NCBI GenBank assembly: GCA_003255065.1
Contig: QAOA01000512.1
Span: forward strand, 330,746 to 394,745
DNA from: Cercis canadensis
Lineage: Eukaryota; Streptophyta; Magnoliopsida; Fabales; Fabaceae
Length of the DNA: 64,000 nt
Direction: 5' to 3'
Part shown: positions 12,801 through 25,212 of the stretch, piece by piece
Numbering within the stretch: position 1 is the stretch's first letter
Layout of the letters: the number at the start of each line of letters is the position of its first letter
Made by a program: the position numbers and the translations under genes
The notes under the pieces: model-generated
What the model was told of the DNA's origin: nothing
Databases searched by the model: none
What the model saw: only the letters and a program-made list of their open reading frames with translations

Positions 12801-15800
12801 AAGTACCTTATTATTGAAATTCCATCTCCCATTCCTAGGAAACAAATCCTCCCCATTGCCAACCTTCAACTATAGGAAAATATACAATAATATTGGAACC
12901 ATAGCACAGAATAATAATGACTAATAAAAAAGATTTTCAACAAAAACAAAAAAAAGGTAATTGCATACAACTCAAGTTACAAAACTTACAGTAAGGTAAA
13001 CACCTAAAACCATTACTAAAGCTAGTTATTCATTTTGATTCCGTGAAGAATGGGTTTTAAGCAAGAAATGATAAAGAATAACTTCGTACACAACTTGGAT
13101 TAAGTGTACACAGGTAAAACAATATGCAAAGAAACCTCTGTTAGTAAAGCATTACCGAAACTCGGTCACTTCTCAAATAGAGGGTTATCCAGTGTCAAAT
13201 CATTAAACAAGTACAATCAACAAGCAGCTTCATAATGAACCAAGATAGTAAATACCCTTGGAGCTTGCAAAACCCGACCCTCTACTTGAGTAAAGCCAGA
13301 GCCTATTGTTATTCCACAATTACGAAGCATAGGTTCAGCATCATAGTTGTTGATTTTTAGAGCCTGCAACAAAATTATCAGTAAGATCCCAAAACACCTA
13401 CAAGTATGCACAAGCTTCCTATCAGTCAGATTTTAACAAAGACACTTACATCAGCCAAAACTTTCATCCTCTCTTGTGGCTTCTGTCTGGATTTTTCCAC
13501 AAGTGAAGCCCTCTGAAGTGTGGACAGTGCTTTGGTATACCGTTGCAAAGACACCAAAGAGCAAAGCTATAAAAGCAAACCACAGAAATTACTCTCGCCG
13601 TAATATAATAAAAGTATTCAAAAGAAAAGAAAGAAGATCTTCAACCAAAGGTAGACAGTTCAGATCAATCTGAGCTTTTGGGCCTGTTAGGATAAGCTTT
13701 TCTTACTACGTCAAAAGGAATTTTTTTTTTTTTTTTTTTAAAAAAAAAANAGATCTTCAACCAAAGGTAGACAGTTCAGATCAATCTGAGCTTTTGGGCC
13801 TGTTAGGATAAGCTTTTCTTACTACGTCAAAAGGTTTTTTTTTTTTTTAGGCTCATTCTTAGAAGTCAAAACTTCCTGTATCTAGAAACAAGCCAATAAC
13901 AGCTTTGGTTAGGCCTTTCTTAGGGATCTAAAATTATTAATTTCTCCAAAATCACATTTTTTCAAAAAAAAAAAAAAAAAAAGACAACAATTTACCTCAA
14001 GGGGGAAATAAGTTGGACGCTTTGGTTTCCCGACATTAATACAAGGCAAATCACCAGAATAACGGAGATCTATATTTCGATGATTAACAAAGTAATCATA
14101 AACAGTCACTTCCACAGCATCATCCTCTCCACCACCTTTGTTCTTCAGAGTAAACCTATGATATGAATGGCTTCATTAAAAATCTCAACCCATCATTTAA
14201 GAAGCCATTCTACAGCACCATGCAACACATACAGAAGGCAAATATTGATCATCATCAGTTAAAGGGATTAACCCAAAGTAAAAACCATAAACTAATACGT
14301 CTGCTCTCGGCAGGGTCTGTCAGAAAGACCAGTTATCTTGTACTCTTGATTGGATGGGCTTGTCTTAATCCTCAGATTTTTAAGCATCCGTTTGGCCTGC
14401 AAAATAGATGAATTAAGGAGCTGATTGTTGCATTACAAGACCAAAAAGGCACAATCACATTCAAACAAATTGTTTACCTTTGTCCAGTCAAGAGAAAATG
14501 GATCCCTGGCATTTTGGTTGGCAATTAAGAAGTCCACCACAGGCCCAGGTTGTATTATCATGGTAGTTGAGACATCTACACAAAAGGGCCAGAAGGAAAA
14601 CTTCAGATATAAGAAAAGCATTCATACAAGAAGATAGACCTAGAAGCACAGAACTTACCAATATTAAGGGACAAGCCACCCTGTGTGGTTCTAAAACTTG
14701 AATGAAATCCTCTGCAGCCAAGAACCCCACCTCCTACATCAGCAAAATTCTTTGGATCATTGTGGAAAAAGGATTGCCGAACCAGCAAGCAGCCTCTGCA
14801 AAAGTTGATGTATAGTTAATTTTGGCATTATAAACATTGATAGAAAGTGGTTACAACAATAAGTTATAAAGTTAAAGGGAGAACATAAAAACAGGCATAA
14901 TTAACTCACTGCTTAGCAGCATGTTGCCTTAGTATAATATCAAGCACTCTAATAGCTTCTTGAAAATTCTCAGATTCTTGACCACGTAGAGCACTAGCAA
15001 TGGCCTGCATTGGAATTTTTGCAGCAAAGGTAATCTCAACTTTATATGATTTGGACCGATATGGTCTCCGCACCCTCTTCTTGTCACTCTCATTAGGACT
15101 TCCATGCCCATCAGGGCTGCAATTGCCATTATTTCTACACAGAATGCAAACGAGTTATATGGCTAAAACAATAGTATGAAAACTAATGCCTAAAGTCAAC
15201 ATCAATCACAAGTGATGAAATTCAACCTGTTTGAAGTCATTTCCTCCAGAAGAACTGTAAATTCAAGCTTGTTTCGAGGAAGAGGACCAATAGTAAACAA
15301 ACTCTTTTCACCATCATAGGCAAATGCCTTTCCATTTAGCTCAGTATCATAAGTCTCCTGCACCCTGTCAATTACTTTTCTCCCTACACCCTTACCTTCT
15401 ACAGGTCGCCCATCTTCATAAGAAAGAGACACCTATTCATGCACAAAGCAAAATAGTCAGGTAAAAGTAGTTAATAAACTTACAAGAGAAAATCATAAAG
15501 GAAGAGAAAAATAAAGGACATACACTATAATGGAAGAAATGCCCATCAGTCTTAGAAACGTTGACTTTAAAGTGATTAGTAAGAAGAGATAGTTTATTTC
15601 CTTTGGATGCCAAGCCACGTCTAGCCATTGGAACCCGGGAAGCCTTTTTCTTAACCGGTTCAGGAGGGAACTCTGATTCAGCCTTCACTGTAGCCTTCAC
15701 TGGAACAACATCTGGCGGGACAACAGGAGGCGGTGGTGGCAAAGCATCCTCCTCTCCATTAAGAGGCAGTGGTGGCAAAGCTTCCTCCTTTCCATTTCCA

Positions 15801-15820
15801 TCAGGATCAAAGGAATCCAT
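9841..15820 (-). CDS. AGO4: ARGONAUTE protein, AGO4 clade
   Basis: Twenty-two coding exons join in frame to 929 aa (AtAGO4 is 924 aa). In order of translation: 15820-15524, 15432-15227, 15134-14910, 14795-14659, 14575-14478, 14396-14299, 14155-13996, 13566-13450, 13363-13256, 12869-12807, 12711-12598, 12522-12357, 12224-12112, 11982-11845, 11699-11569, 11350-11285, 11053-10990, 10906-10795, 10708-10635, 10437-10343, 10241-10210, 10016-9841. An acidic, proline-rich N-terminus leads into the N domain ([20 protein letters not shown]); PAZ lies at about 290-405 and PIWI at about 560-885. The slicer residues are intact: Asp664 ([10 protein letters not shown]), Asp747 (FRDGVSE), His879 (CYAHLAA), with Glu705 as probable glutamate finger. 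The C-terminus NSMFFC is typical of AGO4/6/9. The protein binds 24-nt siRNAs and directs DNA methylation in the nucleus. AGO4, AGO8 and AGO9 cannot be separated here, so the symbol means the clade. A 32 bp exon (10210-10241) is unusually short. Confidence 0.95.
13635..13834. repeat. 84 bp exact duplication across an N inside an AGO4 intron
   Basis: Positions 13635-13718 and 13751-13834 are identical over 84 bp and are separated by poly-T/poly-A and a single N at 13750. Exact identity on both sides of an N suggests two contig ends that were joined without merging their overlap. It lies in the intron between exons 13450-13566 and 13996-14155 and does not affect the protein. Confidence 0.85.
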
Positions 15821-18110
15821 TGTCCTATGCATAATGTACAGCCATAAAACTATCATCAGGCTCAAATAAGGTAACAATCATCCAATCAACATAAATAATG
15901 AGAATAACACCAAGGCTTTGTTTTACAACACATAAATCCTGCCTGAAGATGGCAACACTTCATGATGAACTTTTCCAAGAAGCCAGAAAACAACAAACAA
16001 ACAAACAAACAAAAAGGTTCTAATAGTTCAATAAATATAACATCGGAGCAGATAAGGAAGGCAGAAAAGCCACCACCAGAAAGCAATCAGATGCCCAACT
16101 AGACTAACATGCCCCCATATAAAAATAAAATTCAACACAAGGCGTTAATAGCCCTAGAGGGATACAAATAAGCTCTCAAACAAAGCAATAGAGAATATGC
16201 AGCCCAGCAACAATTTTTTACTAGAATGGAACTAGTGTCAATTAAATTACTCCAAATGACCATCTTTAATGAGGAGCTATATTAGGAATACAATGATTAA
16301 TAAAAGTGTTTTGATGGATAGCATTCCCACATGTACAGCAGCTATTCAATAAAGAAGCACTAACAACTAAATAAGATAAAGCAATACCTAAATGCAGAAG
16401 GCCTGACTACAGCCATTGAGCTCTTTACATGTAACAATGGATCATTGAATTCCAAAGTACCATTTTTTAGGATAAGGTACAACCAAGATCCAAGCAACAA
16501 ATAATCAGGAAATTGAAATGTCATTTCCAGGCACAACAAAGAAAGGCTAAGAAATAATCATAATAGCAGCATATCATAAGGAGTTCTTCTCAGTAACAAC
16601 ACAATAAGTCAATAAATTTACTAGGAATAACTGAACAAACCAGATGAAAAATGATTTAACGAGCAAATACCGGCATAAATGCAATGTTAACAAAGAATAC
16701 AAGTACGGTGTCATATGCATACAACACCAAGAATAAACTTAAAAAGCACAACAGCATAGCATAGTGACCTTGAAGACAAAGCTTATCAAATACAAAATTA
16801 TGAACCAAGAGCAATTTGTAATAATATGTTTTAAGAAAATATACATATCTGCCAAGGAAATTAAACAAAAAAATAAAGGAAAGGAAAGGAACATATAAAG
16901 TACCCAAAGATGCTAGCTTTCCTTCAACAGAAACCCTGCTGTCCAAAAAAACTAATAATAATAAAATAATCATTACAATAGCAAAACTTGGAGAAAATCC
17001 CGTAGAAGAAAAACCCAAAACAGGTACTGAAAATATTAAGCAAATTACTTTCACAAAATAGTTTTAACTCGTAGACCTCAAAAAACACACATGCATGCCA
17101 AAAATGTAAAGGGAACATTTGCAACAAACAATACCCAAATGCGTGTTATTGTTAAAAAAATAAATTGCAGGCACCTCTGGCAGCAAAGCAGATCCTAAAA
17201 GTTAACACCTAACCGAAAAACTAGAAATTCCCAAAAATAGCTCTTGATAAATGCTGGAACGGAACAGCATTGTAGCAAAGAAAGCTTCCCACTTCCGGAA
17301 ACCAAGAAAAGACAAGACATAAAACGATAAATAACAATTAACACCGACAAGTTAGTAAGCGGAGGCTCAAAACAATATACAAGACACCGTTAGAAGAGCT
17401 TCCTTTGACATGAAAAACCACGAAAGGAGCTTCCTTTCTAAAACAAAATGAGGTCTAGAATACAAAGCAGAGTCCTTTCTTCAAGCAAACAGTCAAAAAC
17501 AAGGAAGATCGAGCTCAAACGCATGCAAGACCCAGAAAAGCCCCCAAAACCCACAAAAAGACGAACATCGTTGCAGCATTTCACACCCAGAAGACCAAAT
17601 CCTCAGAAACACCAACAAAGCAAAAACAAAGTGACCCATTTTCAGAAACAATAAAAAAAAAATCAAAAATTTACAGTACCAGAGAACTTAACAGCACTAC
17701 AGCATTTTATATACCCAGAAGACCAAACTCCACAAAAAGACCAACAAACCAACAAAAAATAAAAGGAACCGCTTTCAGAAAAATAAAAAAATTTAACTAT
17801 AAGAGAACACTAACAGCATTGCAGCATTTCACACCCAGAAGTCCAAAATCAACAGAAGGACCAACAAAGCAAAACACCCAGAAGACCAAAATCCACAGAA
17901 AGACCAACAAAGCAAAAACAAGGGAACCCATTTTCAGAAAAATAAAAAATTTATAGTATCAGAGAACATTCAGCTGTAGGTAAAACTCAAAGATGCGAAT
18001 TTCTTACCACAAACAGATAGCAGAAAGCAAACAGAACCCTAAAACCTCAAACCCAAAGAGTAGCAAACAGAGTCCGAGAGCTTCAAATGTGTCAATTTCT
18101 CTCACTCTTC
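15821..18110 (-). other. 5' UTR and 2.2 kb leader intron of the AGO4-clade gene
   Basis: The coding start lies only four bases inside its exon: an acceptor (minus strand CATAG|GACAATGG) sits at 15825-15826. A matching donor (minus strand GTG|GTAAGAA) is at 18006-18007. This gives an intron of about 2,183 bp (15825-18007) and a non-coding first exon from 18008 to roughly 18110, where the sequence becomes pyrimidine-rich on the minus strand. A leader intron of this kind often enhances expression. Its 5' part contains a degenerate tandem repeat (see 17527-17975). The transcription start is not fixed. Confidence 0.6.
17527..17975. repeat. Degenerate tandem repeat (~120-150 bp units) in the AGO4 leader intron
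   Basis: Three adjacent units begin at about 17573, 17700 and 17821. Each has the order CAGCATTT...ACCCAGAAGACCAAA, AGACCAACAAAGC, TTTCAGAAAAATAAAAAATTTA, AGAGAACA. The third unit contains an extra internal copy of the CCCAGAAGACCAAA block, and a partial copy precedes the first. The units differ by substitutions and small indels, so this is an old expansion and not an assembly echo. Confidence 0.8.
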
Positions 18111-19034
18111 ACTCTTTAAAAGGAGGAAATCGGCTGGACGTGCGCCCCATTTGTCTCCGTTAAGTCCTAAGTGGACTGAGTCCCTGACAGTCCTAAATTC
18201 CTCTGCGGTTCCATTATTATACTTCCTCAGGTTAATACATCCAAACCGTTCGGATTCCGTGCATGTTTTTAATAACGGCTCAGATTCGTACAGCTTTTTA
18301 ATTTAAGAGGAACCCCTCGGTCTGTGTACTTACGGCATTGTTCGGCACTTAAGCGCACTCTTCAGTAGATTATGTCAGTGTCACTCCTCGTGCCACGTGT
18401 GGCTTCTTATTACTCAAAAAAAAATTTAAAAAATGACGCATAAGTCCCTTTATTGATATGCTGTTCTGTGTAGCACTGTAACGGCAGAAATCAAAATGTC
18501 AAACGGCCATTTTAGGAAGAAGCCAAGGACAGAAATGGTAATTTCGAAAATAGAGAAAGGTAGAGTATGGTGATTATGTCAGTGGGGCCTTCATGCTGAT
18601 GCGTTACCTAACAATACTTGAATACAAATTCAATAGATTTAGGAAAAGAATATCGAAACCTCGGTTGTGGATAAGTGTTCTGTTTTGATCTAAAAAAAAA
18701 AAAGCTAAGTCACGCCCTCCTTGCGACTTCCAGCAAGGAAGATTTGATTCTGTTTTTATTTTTAAAAATTATGTTTAAAAGTTGTTCTGGTATAAAAATA
18801 TATATTTGATCAACTGTTTTAAAAATAATTTTTAAATAATAAATAACAAAAAAATTATAATTACTATTGTGTCATTAATAAAAATAATTTATTCTCCGTA
18901 TTTTACTTGTTTTAGAACAAAAACAGTCATCTTTTTTTTTTATTTTTTTATTTTTAAAACAATATTTTAAGAATAAGTTTTTAGAATATGTAAACAAAAA
19001 TAGCATAAATTATCATCTTTATGTTTTTTTTTAA

Positions 19035-19401
19035 GGTGAGAGCTAAGTTATCACTCTTTTTAGGAGGTGACAGCACTACATACTCTTAGTTTGGTGGGTT
19101 CTGGTGAGATTTATAATATGATTTTGATGTCATTGCGAAGATTTCAAAAAATTGAGTTACCTAGTATGTGTCAGAATACATTGTTTCTTATAAAATACAA
19201 GAACGGCACGATATAAGAAAACGTATCAAAAAGTAAACTTGAAAAAATTATTTCCTAACACATTTTTTTATATCATGTCGTTCTTGCATTTTATAAGAAA
19301 CTGTGTATACTAACACATACTGAGTGACTGGAGATATTCGCAATGACACCAAAATCACTAAATGGGTCCATTCAACCCTAGATGGTATCTTAGCATTCAC
19401 C
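19035..19401. mobile_element. Mutator-like MITE, 367 bp fold-back with 9 bp target duplication
   Basis: The two halves are inverted copies: termini GGTGAGAGCTAAG and CTTAGCATTCACC, and a strongly matching inner section (TTTCTTATAAAATACAAGAACG against CGTTCTTGCATTTTATAAGAAA). Both sides are flanked by the same nine bases, TTTTTTTAA (19026-19034 and 19402-19410). A 9 bp duplication is the Mutator superfamily hallmark, although this one is low in complexity. It has no coding capacity and would need an autonomous element elsewhere to move. Confidence 0.75.
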
Positions 19402-19991
19402 TTTTTTTAATCAAAATTACTTATCTAGAATTGGTTGACTATTTGCTCTATAATTTTCCTAGCGACTGTCAGAGAAATTCGAATTGAAAAAAAATAATTT
19501 AAATTGAGAAATGAAGTGAGAAAATTAACCTTATAACAGTTTGATATATAAATTTAGTTAGGATAGTATCTTTTTGTAAAAGATATCAAATCTGTAAACG
19601 AAAACTTAGTTTAGTGATAAAAAACTTAAGAGTTTTTATTTAATGACTTATGTTTTTGTCTATGAGAATTCATTAATAAAGTATCTCGTATCTTTAAATC
19701 TATCACAATCTAACCGATTCTTAAATTTTTACTAAAGAAAATATATCAAATGCATCATATCAATTGATGTCATCAATAAACAGAAATTAGACTAAAACTA
19801 CCCAAACATCACAATCACCTAAACGTTACCATGAAGATGAAATTAAGGAGTTTCCAACTCAATATCCAAATATAAAAACTAAGAGTTTGTTAGATGAAGA
19901 AGCTTTTTAAAATTTTTGCTTTATTTCAAAAAAATTATAAGTACTTTATTAAGTATAATTTGTGGCTTTTAGAGAAACTCATTCATAAAAT

Positions 19992-20429
19992 CAATGTTTT
20001 AAAAACTGGACTGGTAAGCAAAACGTTTTAGAATATGAGCACCGGTTGAACCAATCCAATCAACTGATTAAATTTGACCTAATGGAAAATGTCTTTTACC
20101 TTCATTGGAAAAAAGAATTCGAATCCTCTTATGCATAATATTTATCTATTATGCAATTTAAATGAGAAGAAGTAAATTGCAAATTTATTCACAAAAGATG
20201 CATTGATTTGGTAGTACAAGCTTCTTATCCCCTAAAGGAAGTGGATTTGAATCTTTTGATTGACACTTAAAAAAAAAAAAATTAGTGAACCGTCCGGCTA
20301 AGTAAAACTAGACCGGTTCACCGGTTTAACCACTCAAACTGGTTAACCCTCCTAATTGAACCAAAATTCAAACTGGACATCAGTTGGACCAGTTGAACTG
20401 CATGGTCCCGTCCGATTTTTAAAACACTG
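19992..20429. mobile_element. hAT-like MITE, 438 bp
   Basis: The left end CAATGTTTTAAAAACTGG and the right end CCGATTTTTAAAACACTG form an imperfect terminal inverted repeat. The flanks CATAAAAT (19984-19991) and CATAAAAC (20430-20437) are an 8 bp duplication with one mismatch. Eight-base duplications and CA(G/A)TG-type ends fit the hAT superfamily. The interior contains the ACCGGTTGAACC/GGTTCACCGGTTT motif common in such plant elements. It is non-coding. Confidence 0.75.
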
Positions 20430-21041
20430 CATAAAACATTAAAACTTATGCTACTTCTACTTTTGCTAAAGAAAATACTTTTTTAACAATATGCTTTTTT
20501 TTATTCGAACTCACCCCAAATATAAAAATAGAATCATGGGACTAAGATGAAGGAGGGTGATTTCTTTACTTGTTATGATGAGAAAATTGCACCCATATGC
20601 GAACGTAGCTCCAATGAAGATGGTGATTTTACACTATAACCTAGCCAATCAAGATATGTTCTCGCGGATGTTAATGTATCTACCCTAATAGGAGGATCTT
20701 GTGTGAGCAATTAAGGTGAAAGATTAGAAATGATAGGTCAAAATTTGGAGTGATTAAGAATACTTGATGAGACAAATGGTAGAACCAAGAGTAGTGAAAC
20801 CCATGTATGGAGAATTAAAAAGCAAATTTTCTAACCAAGTAAGTAGATCCATGTCAAAAAGATAGAAAGAAAAAAAAAAAAAAACAATACNAAAAAAAAC
20901 AAAACAATACTAAGCTAACCAACAATGGAGTTGTAGAGAGATAGAGGAGTTTTGAGAACACAACTTTGAGTTTGAGTTTATGGCTCTTAGCATTGGGCTA
21001 GTCAAAAACAGGCACAAAAATGAGATATAAACTGGAATTGT

Positions 21042-21230
21042 CTTACCGTAGCATAAACTCCTATATAAGAGGAATAAGATTTAGAGTTATGAGTTATAAG
21101 ATAGACTTCTATCTTACGGCGGCATAAACTCATATGTAAGAGGAATAAGATTTATTAGAGTTATGAGATATAAGATGGAGTTCTATCTTACGGCGGTGTA
21201 AACTTCTATGTAAGAGGAATAGGATTTAAG
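21042..21230. repeat. Tandem repeat, ~73 bp unit, about 2.6 copies
   Basis: Units start at about 21042, 21113 and 21187 with CTTACGGCGGCATAAACTC-like sequence, followed by TAAGAGGAATAAGATTTA and GAGTTATGAGATATAAGAT. Copies differ at several positions. Origin unknown. Confidence 0.75.
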
Positions 21231-23495
21231 GTTAGATTTTGAAGAGTATTTAAGACATATTAGTAATCATGCACAATTCATGCCAAATAAAAAAAGGGTT
21301 GTTTAAACTGATTACTTGTGAATCTAATGACATCTCACGTGGCCATAAGAGTCAAGGAGTTTGATCTTAAGAATTCAATTCTTGTCATATACTACTATCT
21401 TTTATTTTCCCAACATATTGTATTGGATTAGGTTGTTTTGAAATTTATTAAAAGAATCTTGATTTAGATTGGCTGGTTGGATTCAAGTTAATAAACATTT
21501 TGAACTCCACATAACCCAACTTAACCATCATATTTGAAGAATAGCTTTAGTTCTGTAAAGTGTGCTCTCAGTCATAAGATTGGTCTCTTTACTCTCTTAT
21601 CTAATTCGAATCCCCTCAATTGCAAAATACACTCACTATTTACTTATAGATAAAAAAAAAAAACTAAATCATCATATTTACTTTTTTTTTTTTGCAATTA
21701 AGCGTAATAGCATTACAAAGCAATTATCCTTTTGGCCTTCTCATATATGAAGTCATTCACATTGCCTTTCATTATCTCCCCTAAAATTGGTTCACTCTTA
21801 AATTTCAAACTTGAATTTATAATGCTTTCCTAAACACTTTTATGTTCACTTTCTTTTCCTATGATTTTGTAGTCATTTTATATAAATATATTGTTGGTAG
21901 CTTGATAAGTACATAGTATTGTAGAAAATAACCATACTTTTAGTTTGCTTGACAAAATAACTAAAAAAAGTATTTTAAAAATTAAATCATGAGTTGAGCA
22001 TAATATTGTAGAAAAAGGTAAAAGGACTTTTAAGTGGGAAACAATGTTTGAGATAGTTGTGAAATTTAAGAGGAATACTTTAGTATTATATATTGATAAG
22101 ATATAAATATAGATATATTTAAACTCAAAATTGGAAAGTTTTGCAACAAATATACCAAAAATATTTTTATTCGTTTATTTATTATATGACTAGAGACCAA
22201 ATAAAGAAAGGGTAAAAGATATATGAGAAGGCTAGATTGGAAAGACCCATCTGCCAATGACCCTTTCAATGTGTAAAGAGTCTCAAGTCTCAACCTTTCT
22301 ATATGGAAACCTTCAAAGGCCAAGTTTAGATAGCCATATTTTAATAAGAAAATATTTTTTTTTCCATTTTATAAGTAGTCATAGAAATGTTTTGACAATC
22401 TCAAAGTGATCTTTTATAGGTACAATGAACTCTTTTTTAAATATTTTTAACCAATTTTAAGTTTGAACATAAAATCTATGAGAAAACAATTTTAATATTT
22501 TTTTTTGTTTACACCTAAGATATTTCTACACTCTTTGAATATGAAACTAATCTTTATTCAAGACGGGAACAATAACCAATAAATTCTTTTTAATAATGAA
22601 GTATTTAATTAAAAAAAAAATCATTTTTAAGGATATCGCAGGCTTTAATGGCTTCCCCTTTCTTAAGAGTAGTGCTCTTCCTTGTTACTTAGAAAAAAAA
22701 ACCAATTCTAAATAAAAATAAAAAGAGTGATCATCGCTAGTCTCCCAATTTGCTAGAGGAAGCTGGTGTGAGAATTACCAAAAGAAAAAGTTAAGAAAAA
22801 TGTATTTCGAAAACAAAAAAAAAATGAAATTCAATTTCACACAATAGTAATTGATTATCGTGTTATTTGTTTCTCTTTTTGAAAGGCATTTTCCTTGGCT
22901 TTTTTTTTTTTTTTATGATTTTCCTAAAGCCAACGATTATGGAGCTGATAATTCCATTGATGAACTCTAAGATCGTTTCATGTTTGGCTAGATTTTGTTT
23001 TTCATGTTTTTGTGATGAATCCTATAGCTGCCACATCCTTTTGCTCTTTTGAACTTGAATCTTCATGACCTTTATCATGCTTTATCTTAAACATTAAGTG
23101 TGCTTTTATCTTAATTTTACCCTTTACAAGTTAATTTTATATGATACTAGTAGTTAAAATATATGCAATTCTGTGTGTATGTATATTTACTTTTTTTTTT
23201 TATTTACTGGAATTCCCAATTGCAGTGTCTTGCTTCACTCACGATGCGCCTAAAAAAAGTTTAGGAAATGTAGAAAAATATCATTATCAAGTATATTAAA
23301 TTATTAATGCTTTAATTGCATTAAAAAAAAGAACAAAGCTCATTACCTGGGAATTGATGATAAAGCATAAAAGCGAGTGGCGTAGGTGATTATTTTGAAT
23401 CAAAGACTCACATAATCCAAAAACTCATATTAATTCCATAAATACTATTGTTTGCAAATTATTTCCATCATTATTGTTCTTTTTCTTTTTTGAAT

Positions 23496-23835
23496 ACTAT
23501 CTCAATTTTAAAAGAGAGAGGAAGAGAGAGAGTAGTGACGCAATATGCAAAATTATGACACCATGTTGGAGATGCAATTGTGTATATTGTGTCACCATGT
23601 GGTACCATGTAGCGTTCTATCATGGTACAAAAAAATGTGACGCAATTGTGTAAATTGGGTCACCATAATGGTGACGCATCTTCCAAATTGCGTTACAGTG
23701 GCACAATCAACGGGGGTGGCAGGGAATCTTTAACATTAAGAGCAGAGAATCTCAGTGACGTAATTGTGCAAATTGCATCACTACAATAGTGACACATTTT
23801 CCCCAATTACAACATCGGTTTCATATTGAGATAGT
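23496..23835. mobile_element. Small inverted-repeat element with GTGACGCAAT motifs
   Basis: ACTATCTCAAT at 23496 and ATTGAGATAGT at 23825 are perfect inverted termini with weaker similarity further in. Between them the motif GTGACGCAATTGTG and its inverse recur, so the interior can fold on itself several times. No clean target duplication was found, so the superfamily is not assigned. Confidence 0.45.
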
Positions 23836-24670
23836 CTAAAAAAAAAAAATAACGGTATTGATAAAAAAAATTTACAAACATATATAATTATGAAATTCAG
23901 ATAAGTTTTTACATTATTGAAGTCTTAATCGGTTTATTTTATTAGTGCCAATTCTACAATATAATATTATTTTGAGTTGAATATCTTCAGCTGCTTAGTG
24001 GGCTACAAGGTTTCTCATTTGGGCTTAATTTGATTGTGGGCTACCAAGTTTAATGATGAGTTTATAAGTCCAAGAAATAACCATTCATTTCTTTTATTTT
24101 TTTTTATTTCAGCAATAAAAAAATCATTTATTTTGTTTTTTCTTTTTTTTTTTGTTGATATACTTTTGGCGACGACTTTCAATTAAAATACAGAATTTAC
24201 AAATTCTAATGATAATCTTAATACCCTTTCACCTTTTATTAGCAAAAGAATCATTCATTTCTATTGCCAAAAAGATGTGGCTAAAAAGTATCACTACAGA
24301 TTGTTGCCCATGAAAACAGGTAAAAAAATTTCAATACAAAGGTAAAACTTCATAAGAAGCATCAATAATATTAGGCTCTAATGCCTAAAGAAATCATACC
24401 CGTTTTTATTTTTATCTATCCATAAGCTACATAATTTTCTTATAATATATGCGAAAATTATTAAACCAATCAATAATTTTTTTTTGTTAACCAAAAAAGA
24501 AAAACAGAAGTTACTAAATGTGATCTAGTATTAAAGGGTTCAAATAGTTTATAAAAATTTAGGGTTTGAGCCTCCACAACGTCATATAATCAATAAAAAA
24601 AAACATTAAAAAATTTGTTACATGAAAACAACAATTCTTTTCCTAAAATATAATAAAGTCATATTACTTT

Positions 24671-25212
24671 GGTTTAATTGTAATTTTGGTCTTCTTATTT
24701 TAACAATTTAAACTTCTTGGTCCCTCTATTTTAAAAATAAACAATTTAGTCCATCTATTTTTATAAAATATGAAATTTTTGATTCTTTCGTCATTTCTCA
24801 GGTCTAGTTTAAGGTATAAAATTTTTTAATTCATAATTTCACTGTTCAGACTAAAGAGTTTTGTTTTGCGAATCTACCCATAAAATTTTAGTTCGATCCA
24901 ATAGTAGAACTCAGCCTAAAATAACAAAACTATAAGTTTTCATCTAACTGCATATATAGATTCATTCACCGTTAGATCGAGCTAAAATGTTATAAGGATG
25001 TTCATAAAACGTAGCTCTTTAATCTAAACGGTGAAATTATGAATTAGAGAACTTTACACCTTGAAATAGACTTAAGAAATTTTGGCTTAAAGACAAAAAG
25101 ACTAAAATTACACATTTTATGTATATAGAGAGAATACATTATCCACTTTTAAAATAGAATGACAAAAAAATTTAAGTTGTTAAAATAAGAAGACCAAAAT
25201 TGTAATTAAGTC
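24671..25212. mobile_element. Fold-back inverted-repeat element, ~540 bp
   Basis: The segment is an inverted repeat along almost its whole length, centred near 24945. The ends are TTAATTGTAATTTTGGTCTT on the left and the inverse of TTAATTACAATTTTGGTCTT on the right. Inner matches include CTCTTTAATCTAAACGGTGAAAT against ATTTCACTGTTCAGACTAAAGAG. Arms differ by scattered substitutions. No target duplication could be fixed. It is non-coding. Confidence 0.7.

Noticed and set aside
16656..17054. 132-codon minus-strand frame in the AGO4 leader intron
   Set aside because: Very rich in Phe, Leu and Val, as expected for AT-rich intron DNA read on the T-rich strand, and bounded by the inferred leader-intron splice sites. 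No domain is seen.
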